64,000 nucleotides of DNA from CAVYYW01 sp963772845 (GTDB lineage Bacteria; Bacillota; Bacilli; Bacillales; Sporolactobacillaceae). The position numbers and the translations under genes were made by a program. Within the stretch, counting starts at the first letter, position 1; every line of letters begins with the position of its first letter. Below the pieces are notes generated by a model. That model saw nothing but the letters and a program-made list of their open reading frames with translations. It was not told where the DNA came from and did no database searches. The DNA lies in the NCBI GenBank assembly GCA_963772845.1, contig CAVYYW010000010.1, forward strand, positions 119,333-183,332, given 5' to 3'. This document shows positions 1-7,308 of this stretch, one piece after another.

Positions 1-2
1 GC

Positions 3-44
3 CTGTCATTGGAACGTTCTGGCTATGAAGTAGCAAAAAAGTGA
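3..44 (+). CDS. 3' end of a truncated coding region
   Basis: An open frame enters from the left edge and ends at TGA 42-44. It encodes SLERSGYEVAKK before the stop, which reads like the charged tail of a real protein. The stop lies inside the 5' arm of the terminator that follows, a common arrangement. A second frame ends at TAG 31-33, so the choice of frame is tentative. Too little is present to name a family. Confidence 0.35.
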   Translation: MSLERSGYEVAKK

Positions 45-66
45 CCGGAATCGGTCACTTTTTTGT
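35..66 (+). terminator. Rho-independent terminator
   Basis: A 13-bp perfect stem (35-47 with 52-64), core GTGACCG/CGGTCAC, has a 4-nt loop and a T-run on the 3' side. The A-run on the 5' side would let it also work on the minus strand. It closes the gene entering from the left edge. Confidence 0.85.
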
Positions 67-71
67 GATTT

Positions 72-250
72 AACAGCGTCCTCAAAAGGTTTCCAGTGCG
101 TACGGCGTTAAACGCGTTTCTCCGCTTTTCTTGTCTAGTTTCGTCCCACAGCCCCTCGAGGTTGCTTCAACTCTCTTGCGGGAGCACAAAGCGCTATCCT
201 CAGAGAGTTTCCAGCACTTGTCGGGGCTTGCGTGTGTGACTGCACTTTTC
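72..250. repeat. 179-bp direct repeat, copy 1
   Basis: Nearly identical to 306-484, with only a few substitutions by eye; 55 bp separates the copies. Segments begin AACAGCGTCCTCAAAAGG and end GACTGCACTTTTC. Open frames across it run in several registers and none has a ribosome binding site, so I treat it as noncoding. Near identity implies a recent duplication or recent gene conversion. Confidence 0.85.
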
Positions 251-305
251 GTTGTCCAGTTCCAAAACGCAACGCCTAGCGGCACTTCAACCTTTTTCCG
301 GCCGC

Positions 306-484
306 AACAGCGTCCTCAAAAGGTTTCCAGTGCGTACGGCGTTGAACGCGTTTTTCCGCTTTTCTTGTCTAGTTTCGTCCCACAGCCCCTCGAGGTTGCT
401 TCGACTCTCTTGCGGGAGCACAAAGCGCTATCCTCAGAGAGTTTCCAGCACTTGTCGGGGCTTGCGTGTGTGACTGCACTTTTC
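306..484. repeat. 179-bp direct repeat, copy 2
   Basis: Second copy of the 72-250 unit at a constant offset of 234 bp. Visible differences are single-base changes such as GTTAAACG to GTTGAACG. It ends four bases before the stop codon of the minus-strand membrane gene. Confidence 0.85.
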
Positions 485-488
485 TTAA

Positions 489-758
489 TCAATGACCTAC
501 GGAGGCGAAGATGGCGAGGTAGGCAAGGAATGTGCAAAAGACTAATGCGATGATATTCCCAATAATCGCGATGCCTTTTAAGAAACTTCTTTGGCCGAAC
601 AATGCTAAAATGATACCGATCAATGGCAAGGCTAGGACGATCCATAGAAGAATGGTGCCATAAATACTTCCGTGATTATATAAAATGATGCCCAATTGAA
701 AGAATGAAAAGGAAATGACAAAAAAAGCCACCGCGATGATATTCAGCTTATGCCGCAT
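489..758 (-). CDS. Small integral membrane protein, function unknown
   Basis: An 89-residue hydrophobic protein with three likely membrane helices, spanning the N-terminal third, the segment from GTILLWIVLALPLIGIILAL, and the C-terminal IIGNIIALVFCTFLAYLAIF. I chose the start MRHKLN at 758 because AAGGAG lies nine bases upstream; the longer frame to 824 has no comparable site. The helix spacing resembles short DUF-type membrane proteins of Bacillus, but I do not recognise the family. The stop codon abuts the 179-bp repeat. Confidence 0.6.
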   Translation of the reverse strand: MRHKLNIIAVAFFVISFSFFQLGIILYNHGSIYGTILLWIVLALPLIGIILALFGQRSFLKGIAIIGNIIALVFCTFLAYLAIFASVGH

Positions 759-1040
759 ATGAAATAACTCCTTGTTTGTATTTATACTTTTAAGCGGTTT
801 GTGCCAATGTATGATGATTCTCATCCGAAAAAAGAAATGGATGAATGATGCCTTTCACCATGCAAATTCTGTCGACAAGCCGGGTTTTCTTTTATCAATT
901 ATACAGAAAAGCGCTTTGAGATGCCATGCTCATAAACATTAAGGGAAATATGTTGAAACAAAATGAGGGATTGATCCGTAAACTAGTAGGGACACAATTC
1001 GTGCAAAAAGAAAAACATGAGCTTTTCAAGGGGGATCAAG

Positions 1041-1334
1041 ATGATTAAAGCATTAGCAGCAGGCATGGTTTTGCTTTTAATTAGCTTGTGCATCGGTATT
1101 TATGAGGGAAGTGCGAGGGTGTTAATGACCTCTTCAGCCGCAGTATCAGCCGCGCTTATCCTGTTAGCGATTATTCTTTCTGGTGCCGCTGTCAGCGGAG
1201 ACAGTGGTCGGGCAAATTATGCGTCCGAAACAGTAAAAGACAGGCAATTACGGTTCAAATGGGCCCAGAATTTCATTTTAGCAGCGGTTCCGTGCTTGTT
1301 CGTGACGATGATTATTTATTTCAGCAGGCAGTAA
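1041..1334 (+). CDS. DUF5316-like small membrane protein
   Basis: A 97-residue protein with two N-terminal helices, a short loop with SGDSGRANYASET and a C-terminal helix. The pattern of two helices, then SGD-x-x-RANYxxET followed by a basic stretch, matches my memory of the DUF5316 family of Bacillus membrane proteins; its function is unknown. The start MIKALAAG at 1041 has AAGGGGG about eight bases upstream. An in-frame ATG at 1017 lacks such a site. The gene stands alone, with a weak hairpin after it. Confidence 0.6.
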   Translation: MIKALAAGMVLLLISLCIGIYEGSARVLMTSSAAVSAALILLAIILSGAAVSGDSGRANYASETVKDRQLRFKWAQNFILAAVPCLFVTMIIYFSRQ

Positions 1335-1342
1335 ATGAGGGG

Positions 1343-1372
1343 CGTTCATTCTCTTGAATGGGCGCTTTATGA
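1343..1372 (+). terminator. Probable weak terminator
   Basis: A 9-bp stem (1343-1351 with 1356-1364, two G-T pairs) with a 4-nt loop is followed by a short T-rich stretch. It sits just after the DUF5316-like gene. The T-run is poor, so termination may be partial. Confidence 0.4.
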
Positions 1373-1532
1373 CTTTTCTCTTAAAAAGATTGTGCAGAAT
1401 CATTTTTATAGATATGATGAAGATAATACATTATTGTTTTATAATAATGTTAAAGATTGAATACATAGTTAAAGTCCTTTGAAACGGTTTATTTTTTGAA
1501 ATGATTTTTCAATGAAAAAGGAGTGTATAAGA

Positions 1533-1871
1533 ATGTTCGATGCCTTGCTTCAAACCCACTCAGGATCTTGGGGTGTTCTCGTTATCCTGTTTTTGATCAG
1601 TGCTATTTTCCCTAAACAAAAAATTTCTTTAATGATTCAACGGCTATTTTACCTTGTTATGATTGTTTCAGGCGTGTGGATGCTGTCTCTGATTGGCTTC
1701 CCGCTGCAATATGTGATTAAAGGAATTTGTGCGCTTATCCTTATGGGGCTGATGGAACTGATCGTGATGAATCGCCGCAAAGGCAAACCGACTGCAGTGG
1801 CATGGATCCTGCTAGTGGTCTTCCTTGCCATTGTTCTAATGCTTGCTTATAAAATTATTAAACTAGGATAA
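1533..1871 (+). CDS. YisL/UPF0344 family membrane protein
   Basis: A 112-residue protein with four predicted membrane helices: residues near GVLVILFLISAIF, FYLVMIVSGVWML, GICALILMGLMELIVM, and AWILLVVFLAIVLMLAY. Length, the helix layout, and the RLFYLVMIVSG and GLMELIVMNRRKGK motifs match B. subtilis YisL (DUF1516). No biochemical role is established for the family. The start at 1533 follows AAAGGAGTG; the ATG at 1512 lies upstream of that site and is unlikely. A strong terminator follows. Confidence 0.75.
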   Translation: MFDALLQTHSGSWGVLVILFLISAIFPKQKISLMIQRLFYLVMIVSGVWMLSLIGFPLQYVIKGICALILMGLMELIVMNRRKGKPTAVAWILLVVFLAIVLMLAYKIIKLG

Positions 1872-1888
1872 TTTAATGATTAACTGTA

Positions 1889-1922
1889 AAAACGTCTGGC
1901 TTACCGCCGGACGTTTTTTTTA
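1889..1922 (+). terminator. Rho-independent terminator
   Basis: The stem AACGTCTGGC pairs with GCCGGACGTT (one T-G pair) around a 4-nt loop, followed by an uninterrupted T-run. It ends the YisL-like gene. Confidence 0.9.
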
Positions 1923-1953
1923 TTTTGCCCAGCAGATTCATAAATTTAAAAAT

Positions 1954-2100
1954 GAGCGGTGCGTGCAGCGCGCACCGTTTCCGATTTCATTGAAACATTC
2001 AAATAAGGTATGAAAAATCATCATTTTCATGGATTTTTCATGAAATAAAGCTGATTTATATAAGATTTATACCAAATCAGCTTCCGAATCGGTCTTGAAG
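1954..2100 (+). repeat. R1 three-hairpin repeat, copy A
   Basis: The element holds three short stems in fixed order: CGGTGCG/CGCACCG (1957-1977), TGAAAAATC/GATTTTTCA (2011-2040) and AAGCTGATTT/AAATCAGCTT (2048-2083), then the palindrome CCGAATCGG. Copies B (2305-2455) and C (42150-42316, inverted) keep the stems while the loops change. The palindrome GGGAACGTTCCC and a 21-bp tandem array follow directly, as they do for copy C. It lies between two genes and is noncoding. Confidence 0.85.
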
Positions 2101-2139
2101 GGTGTTTAAGAGGGCATGGGAACGTTCCCAAATTGGCTC

Positions 2140-2240
2140 TATTGGCCACTTTCGTGATTTACTGTCCACTTTCACTGATTTACTGTCCACTTTCACTGAT
2201 TTACTGTCCACTTTCACTGATTTACTGTCCACTTCCCTAA
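2140..2240. repeat. 21-bp tandem repeat array
   Basis: The unit ACTGTCCACTTTCACTGATTT starts at 2161, 2182, 2203 and 2224, with a degenerate unit before it from about 2140. The period is exactly 21 bp. A related array with the same period lies next to R1 copy C at 42045-42125, on the opposite strand and in the same relative position. Confidence 0.85.
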
Positions 2241-2304
2241 TTTTTCCTTCTCAACAACAAAAAACCTGCCGTCATATGCCTGGCAGGCTCAATTAGATCC
2301 ACAA

Positions 2305-2455
2305 GGAGCGGTGCGGCGTCCGCACCGTTTCCGATTTCATTGAAACATTCAAATAAGGTATGAAAAATCATCATTTTATTGGATTTTTCATGAAATAAAG
2401 CTGATTTATATAAGATTTAAACCAAATCAGCTTCCGAATCGGTCTTGAAAGTGGT
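2305..2455 (+). repeat. R1 three-hairpin repeat, copy B
   Basis: Direct-orientation copy of 1954-2100. The first stem is one pair longer with a 3-nt loop (CGGTGCGG, cgt, CCGCACCG) where copy A has 7 bp and a 7-nt loop. The second and third stems are identical in sequence while their loops differ slightly. Its right edge supplies the stop codon of the amine oxidase gene on the minus strand. Confidence 0.85.
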
Positions 2456-3955
2456 TCAAGAGGACCCGGCTCCGTTCCCGTTGCCGGGGCTTTCGTGTAT
2501 TTCCATAGCGGCTCTGATCCCGGATTCAATGGCGCCCTCAATCCAGCCTCTATGATTTGAGGTGTGTTCACCGGCAAAATGAACCCTTCCTTCAGGCGAT
2601 GCAACGACATCACCAAAAGTTAATCGTTGATTGGGCTTTAGGACACAGAAATCTCCGCCGCCGATACAGTCATCGCGAGCCCAGCTTTTTGAGGCGCCAG
2701 TAATAAAATATTGATAGACTTGTTTCCCGTGAACCAGTTCTAGATTTTCCAACGCTTTCGTAATTCTTTTATTTGGAGGTAAACAGTCCCATATTAAGGT
2801 GTCGTCCTCCCAAGTGTAGCTTGCAAGCAAGACAGCTGGACCAGAACTGCCAAGATTATGGCTCGGATAGTATCCCAGACCAATTGGAGTATCTGTAACA
2901 AACTGGCCGCCAAATATCCCTTCTTTTTCCCAAAACCGATGGGTAAACTCCAAACCGATCTTCGTCGATGTGGTGTAGTGGAGGTTTCTGATTGCGACAC
3001 GCTTTTTGTACGAAAAGTAATCGTACGGATCAATTCTTATATACTGCATGGCTGGGAATGGAACGGTGGTCAGCAGATAATCAGATGTGTAAGCTTTTTG
3101 TAGGCTGCCTTTGCGAGTGTAAACGGTGACACGCTTGTCTGAAGGTACTATAACTGTCACTGGTTCATTAAAATGGATAATATCTTTCACTTCCGGAAAA
3201 AAAGCATAAGGCAAACGATCCATCCCACCGGTAATCTCATAAAGCTTGGTATTGGAGTTGGAAATAACTTCATAAACATCGAAAAAAATCTGCAGAAAAG
3301 ATAACTCCGGGAAGCCTGTGATTCCAGCCATCGTTCCGACCAAGTCTATTGCATTAGAGGATAAAGAACGATTAAACGGATTATAGAGCAGGTAGTTCTG
3401 AAAAGAGTACCGATCCAATTCCGCTAAAATTTTTTTCTTTTCTTCTAATGATGTGTTTTCCATCAGCTTTATAAAGGGGTCCACTGAATATCTAAAGAGC
3501 TCTTTACCGGTTTTTCCTTTTTCATCAGGGAGTACAGGGAAACGAAGCATGTCTGGATCCAATTTGAAGTCTTTCAAGCGGGTCCGAACGCCATTTACGA
3601 ATATAGGATCCTGAGGCGTGCTATTGATAAAAGGATTGATTGGAAGGTTGTATTTTTTCAAATATTCAAGGACAAGCAGGTGGGAGCTTGGGATCCTCAT
3701 TGCCCCCATATCAAGATAAAGACCATTTGTAAAAGCGTTTCGTTCAGTAAACACGCGTCCGCCCAGTCTATTGGAGCTCTCTATTAAATTCACAGTGTGG
3801 CCCGCTGCTTTCAGCAAACTTGCAGCTGAGAGGCCAGCCATACCAGCGCCAATGATAGTGATTGTTTTACGATTATTGCTTTTTGGCAGCCCGTTTTTAA
3901 TAATGGTAAGCATCTCATTTAGCTTTTCCGGGTTATAAGAGATATCATGTATCAT
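2456..3955 (-). CDS. Flavin amine oxidase / L-amino-acid oxidase family
   Basis: A 499-residue FAD enzyme of the monoamine oxidase fold, expected to oxidise a primary or secondary amine with release of H2O2. The dinucleotide-binding motif IIGAGMAGLSAASLL lies near residues 34-48, followed by an acidic residue and RLGGRV. The C-terminal FAD-contact segment GRVHFAGEHTSNHRGWIEGA is intact. No signal peptide is visible, so it is probably cytosolic. The start ATG at 3955 follows AAAGGAG. The last few residues (GNGNGAGSS) run into repeat R1 copy B, so the C-terminus may have been remodelled. The substrate cannot be deduced. Confidence 0.85.
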   Translation of the reverse strand: MIHDISYNPEKLNEMLTIIKNGLPKSNNRKTITIIGAGMAGLSAASLLKAAGHTVNLIESSNRLGGRVFTERNAFTNGLYLDMGAMRIPSSHLLVLEYLKKYNLPINPFINSTPQDPIFVNGVRTRLKDFKLDPDMLRFPVLPDEKGKTGKELFRYSVDPFIKLMENTSLEEKKKILAELDRYSFQNYLLYNPFNRSLSSNAIDLVGTMAGITGFPELSFLQIFFDVYEVISNSNTKLYEITGGMDRLPYAFFPEVKDIIHFNEPVTVIVPSDKRVTVYTRKGSLQKAYTSDYLLTTVPFPAMQYIRIDPYDYFSYKKRVAIRNLHYTTSTKIGLEFTHRFWEKEGIFGGQFVTDTPIGLGYYPSHNLGSSGPAVLLASYTWEDDTLIWDCLPPNKRITKALENLELVHGKQVYQYFITGASKSWARDDCIGGGDFCVLKPNQRLTFGDVVASPEGRVHFAGEHTSNHRGWIEGAIESGIRAAMEIHESPGNGNGAGSS

Positions 3956-4123
3956 TTATTTAGAACTCCTTTAATCCCAAATTTTAACATCTTATTCGAC
4001 TGGACCTATTTTATACTTATGCTGGCAGTTAGGCTTTTTTACCTTGAAAAAAGGAGGTGTCTGATCAAGCGTCGAATTATATTGCTAGAGAGATAGAAGC
4101 GAGTAAGGAATAGGGGGATTTCT

Positions 4124-4540
4124 TTGAAAAATGCGAAGTCGATGGGAGCCAGGCTTAAAGAGCTGAGGACCCGAGATGGTTTAAAAGTTGACGATCTTTC
4201 AACAAAGCTTGGCTTAACGAAAAGCGTTTTGTGGAGCTATGAATTGAATAAAAAAGAACCGAGTATCAGCCACTTAATAAAAATAGCCGGCTATTTTCGG
4301 GTGACGTTAGATTACTTATTACATACAGAAGGAGAACGATTTCCGATTGACCTTCAAAAAGATGTGAATCTGGTCATCGACAGGTATGCTTTGATTCTGG
4401 ATGGTAAGGAAATAACGAAGGAGGAATGGGTGGAAAGCCTGGCATATCTTATGACAAAACGGATGATGGAAGGACAAAATAATGATTTTGGAGACAGCCG
4501 GGAGAATCAGCCATCACTAATAAAAGTCCATTCGGAATGA
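4124..4540 (+). CDS. XRE-family transcriptional regulator
   Basis: A 138-residue protein with a Cro/C1-type helix-turn-helix at about residues 10-65 (GARLKELRTRDGL, LTKSVLWSYELNKKEPS, LIKIAGYFRVTLDYLL). The remaining 70 residues are acidic and helical with no known domain. The chosen start is TTG 4124, with AGGGGGA six to seven bases upstream; an internal ATG at 4142 is possible. It is divergent from the amine oxidase across 168 bp, so it may control that gene, although I see no clear operator. A strong terminator follows. Confidence 0.8.
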   Translation: MKNAKSMGARLKELRTRDGLKVDDLSTKLGLTKSVLWSYELNKKEPSISHLIKIAGYFRVTLDYLLHTEGERFPIDLQKDVNLVIDRYALILDGKEITKEEWVESLAYLMTKRMMEGQNNDFGDSRENQPSLIKVHSE

Positions 4541-4570
4541 AAAATCCTAATTCGATTGGGATTTTTTTGT
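4539..4570 (+). terminator. Rho-independent terminator
   Basis: The stem AAAAATCCTAAT pairs with ATTGGGATTTTT around a TCG loop and leads into a T-run. It overlaps the stop of the XRE gene. Confidence 0.85.
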
Positions 4571-4693
4571 TTTCAGCTGGTTCATTTAGGCATAACCAGC
4601 TTTAGATTAAATAAGAAGATCTTTTTGGCAGGAATAGAACCTTTCCCGGGCTGCCCAATCACCATTTACCTGAAAGGGTCCTCCAGCTCGGGT
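4570..4693. other. Intergenic spacer with no recognised element
   Basis: Between the XRE terminator and the trpEG promoter I see no open frame with a start site and no repeat family member. Confidence 0.5.
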
Positions 4694-4721
4694 TTGCACT
4701 TGGCTGACGATTCGTTATAAT
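4694..4721 (+). promoter_or_regulatory. Promoter of trpEG
   Basis: TTGCAC at 4694-4699 and a consensus TATAAT at 4716-4721 are separated by 16 bp. Transcription would begin near 4728-4730, giving an untranslated leader of about 150 nt. This places the first NAG triplet within a few bases of the RNA 5' end. Confidence 0.75.
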
Positions 4722-4732
4722 AGGAACATATT

Positions 4733-4792
4733 TAGAGATTGAGTTGAGCAGAGCAGAGTGAGAAGCAAGTGTAAGAGATGAGACAAGCTGAG
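4733..4792 (+). promoter_or_regulatory. Putative TRAP-binding site, eleven NAG triplets
   Basis: Triplets begin at 4735 (or 4733), 4741, 4746, 4751, 4756, 4760 (or 4763), 4767, 4773/4775, 4780, 4785 and 4790. Most are GAG, with some AAG. Two stretches keep the 5-nt spacing expected for successive subunits of the 11-mer TRAP ring (4741-4758 and 4775-4792). The middle is less regular. TRAP is known to bind (G/U/A)AG repeats separated by two or three bases in trp leaders of Bacillus. The site precedes an anthranilate synthase gene, the classic target. Binding itself is inferred. Confidence 0.75.
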
Positions 4793-4837
4793 TGATTTAA
4801 TTAAAAGAATACTGCCCCTCTGTCTTCATCCACAGAA

Positions 4838-4881
4838 TTGCTTCTTCTCTGTATACCTACACGTATACAAGGAGGAGAATC
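4838..4881 (+). promoter_or_regulatory. Shine-Dalgarno sequestering hairpin of trpEG
   Basis: Bases 4842-4850 (TTCTTCTCT) pair with 4871-4879 (GGAGGAGAA) over nine positions with two G-U pairs, hiding the ribosome binding site of trpEG. The stem continues, after a 2-nt bulge, through GTATAC 4851-4856 with 4863-4868. The same 5' arm, as TTGCTTCTTCTCTG 4838-4851, can instead pair with CAGAGTGAGAAGCAA 4754-4768 inside the NAG-triplet region (14 pairs, one bulge). The two folds exclude each other, so TRAP occupancy would favour the blocking hairpin. Confidence 0.75.
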
Positions 4882-7062
4882 ATGAGTTTACTTTCCGAAC
4901 AATCCCAAGCACTTAAAGATGATACATTTACAACTCCCCACCACTTATTCATTGAAAGACACACAGAACGGTTAGATCCTGAGAATGCTGCTGAAGGACT
5001 GGCAGAATCACTGGATCGGTTTCAAGGTGCCTTATTTTCTAGCAGCTTCGAGTATACAGGACGTTATACGCGCTGGGATGCTGGTTTTATAAACCCGCCA
5101 ATTGAACTTAGACTGAAAGGGCGGGATTTTAAGATAGCCGCTTTAAATGACCGTGGAAAAGTCATCATGAGCTTTCTTAAAAAAAAGCTGCCTGATGAAA
5201 TGCCTGCCATCCCTTTTTGCGAAAAGGAAGATGCTCTTGCTGGAACATTGCCAGAGCCGGAGCCGGTTACTGATGAAAGCGAGAGAACCCGCCAGGCTTC
5301 AATTTTTGATGTGATGCGGGCCTTCAAACGGCTGTTAAGTGTTCCGGGAGACCGTTTTCTAGGATTGTACGGTGCATTCGGCTATGATCTGATTTTCCAG
5401 ATGGAAGCTATAGAAAAAAAGATTACCAGACCAGATCAACAGAGTGATCTTGTTCTCTATATGCCGGATCAGCTGATTGCCGTTGATCGAAAACTGGAGG
5501 CGGCGTACCGAATCTCCTATGATTTTTCTTTTGAATACCAACAGACTAGCGGAATGGCTAGAGAAACGATCGAAATGCCTTATTCTTCTCATGTTCTGCG
5601 TGAAGTGCTCCCTTACCAGAAAGGAAACTTCTCAAAACTGGTTGAAACAGCTATGCCTGCATTTCAAGAAGGACAGTTGTATGAAGTGGTTCCGTCACAG
5701 CAGCTTTCAAGACAGTGTAATGATGAGCCATCAACCGTTTTTCAGCGTCTTAAAAAAATAAATCCCAGTCCATATGGTTTTCTAATCAATCTTGGAGGGG
5801 AGCACCTGGTTGGCGCTTCTCCTGAAATGTTTGTCAGAGTGGAGGGGAACCGAGTGGAAACCTGCCCGATTTCGGGGACCATTAAGCGTTCAGGGGACGC
5901 TATTGAGGACGCAGAGCAGGTCAAAAAACTGCTTAATTCCGAAAAAGATGAAATCGAATTGACCATGTGCACAGATGTGGATCGAAATGATAAGTCTCGG
6001 ATTTGTGAACCAGGCTCGGTAAAAGTGATTGGCCGGCGCCAGATTGAAGCTTATTCCCATCTTTTCCATACCGTCGATCACATTGAAGGGACACTTCGGC
6101 CTGAATATGATGCTCTTGATGCCTTTATGACGCATATGTGGGCCGTGACGGTGACAGGATCGCCAAAACCTGAAGCTGCTCGGTGGATTGAGGAGCATGA
6201 ATCCTCTTCCAGGGGATGGTACGGTGGCGCAGTCGGTTTTTACACCTTCGATGGCAGGCTGAATACTGGTCTGACGTTAAGAACAGCTAGACTAAAGGAT
6301 GGGATAGGTGACGTTAGAGCGGGAGCGACCGTTCTTCATGCCTCTGATCCCGAAGCTGAAGAGGAAGAAACACTTGTGAAGGCAAGGGCATTAATTAACG
6401 TTCTCGAAAACAAGGCTGAAAAACAAACAGAGAATCTCTGCGCTGTATCTGCATCAGAACAGGGAGACATTCTTCTTGTCGATCATGAAGATTCTTTTGT
6501 TCATACGCTGGCAAATTATCTTCGGCAGACAGGCGCTGCTGTCAAGGTCAGCCGCCCCGATATTGCACGTTACCGGCTAAGAAAGGGTGAAGACTTTAGT
6601 TTAGTGGTTCTTTCTCCCGGGCCAGGCCGTCCTGAACGTTTTCAGATGGATGAAACGATTAACCTCTGTTTGGAAAAAGGGCTTCCCCTTTTTGGAGTTT
6701 GTCTCGGGTTGCAGGGACTCAGTGAATACTTTGGAGGTAAGATTGGAAGGCTTGAAAATCCAGTGCACGGGGAGAAATCAAAGCTTATTGAAGGTAACGG
6801 AGACAAAACGATCCTTGAAGGACTGGAGCCCGGTACGGAAGTGGGACGTTATCACTCACTTTTTGTTGAAGAAATCCCTGACGACTTTATAGTGGAAGCG
6901 ACTGCTGAAGACGGATGTCTTATGGCTGCCCGCCATGACAGACTGCCGGTAGCCGGTGTTCAATTCCACCCTGAGTCAATATTAAGCATGAAAAAGGATC
7001 ACGGTCTTACCATAATTCAAAACGCCGTTAAGTATTTAACAAAAGAAACAATCGCCCGATAG
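4882..7062 (+). CDS. trpE(G): Fused anthranilate synthase, TrpE-TrpG in one chain
   Basis: A 726-residue enzyme converting chorismate and glutamine to anthranilate, the first step of tryptophan synthesis. Residues 1 to about 510 form the TrpE part. The PISGT motif at 329-333 has Ser where aminodeoxychorismate synthase has the PIKGT lysine, which supports anthranilate synthase. Residues from about 527 form a class I glutamine amidotransferase with Cys607 in GVCLGLQG and His696/Glu698 in VQFHPES. This single-chain form is known from rhizobia and is not the usual separate TrpE and TrpG of Bacillus. It is monocistronic with its own promoter, TRAP-like leader and terminator. A phenazine-pathway role is less likely because PISGT-type TrpE chemistry and the leader point to tryptophan. 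Confidence 0.9.
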   Translation: MSLLSEQSQALKDDTFTTPHHLFIERHTERLDPENAAEGLAESLDRFQGALFSSSFEYTGRYTRWDAGFINPPIELRLKGRDFKIAALNDRGKVIMSFLKKKLPDEMPAIPFCEKEDALAGTLPEPEPVTDESERTRQASIFDVMRAFKRLLSVPGDRFLGLYGAFGYDLIFQMEAIEKKITRPDQQSDLVLYMPDQLIAVDRKLEAAYRISYDFSFEYQQTSGMARETIEMPYSSHVLREVLPYQKGNFSKLVETAMPAFQEGQLYEVVPSQQLSRQCNDEPSTVFQRLKKINPSPYGFLINLGGEHLVGASPEMFVRVEGNRVETCPISGTIKRSGDAIEDAEQVKKLLNSEKDEIELTMCTDVDRNDKSRICEPGSVKVIGRRQIEAYSHLFHTVDHIEGTLRPEYDALDAFMTHMWAVTVTGSPKPEAARWIEEHESSSRGWYGGAVGFYTFDGRLNTGLTLRTARLKDGIGDVRAGATVLHASDPEAEEEETLVKARALINVLENKAEKQTENLCAVSASEQGDILLVDHEDSFVHTLANYLRQTGAAVKVSRPDIARYRLRKGEDFSLVVLSPGPGRPERFQMDETINLCLEKGLPLFGVCLGLQGLSEYFGGKIGRLENPVHGEKSKLIEGNGDKTILEGLEPGTEVGRYHSLFVEEIPDDFIVEATAEDGCLMAARHDRLPVAGVQFHPESILSMKKDHGLTIIQNAVKYLTKETIAR

Positions 7063-7073
7063 GATCTGCTCTT

Positions 7074-7109
7074 TAGAAGCCCTTTATTTATAAAGGGGCT
7101 TCTTTTTTG
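7074..7109 (+). terminator. Rho-independent terminator
   Basis: AGAAGCCCTTTA pairs with TAAAGGGGCTTCT, with a bulged G, and is followed by a T-run. It closes the trpEG transcript 12 bp after the stop codon. Confidence 0.9.
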
Positions 7110-7308
7110 TGTGTCAGTTTCTAAAAAGGTGTTGATGGAAAAGAACCGGCGACCATGTGCTTCTACGTCTGCTAGGAATGCTGCGAGCGGGACTCCTCGT
7201 CGCAACTCGTAGTCGTTCGAGATGTGATGCTCATGGCCTGCGGAATAATGGGCTGGCCGCTGAGATATCTATATCAAAATTTAACTTTTAAAAGGCCACA
7301 GCCAGACA
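7110..7308. other. Gene-free spacer, partly repeat-like
   Basis: No open frame with a start site. The stretch GGCCGCTGAGATATCTATATC near 7250-7270 resembles the right inverted end of the element at 16308-16456 (GACCGCTGAATATCTATAGC), so it may be a worn copy of it. Confidence 0.4.

Noticed and set aside
131..553. 140-codon open frame spanning both 179-bp repeats
   Set aside because: It has no ribosome binding site, equivalent frames exist in other registers, and the internal repetition is explained by the DNA repeat.
2140..2240. CRISPR or attachment-site array
   Set aside because: A 21-bp tandem unit with no spacers; no integrase or cas gene nearby.
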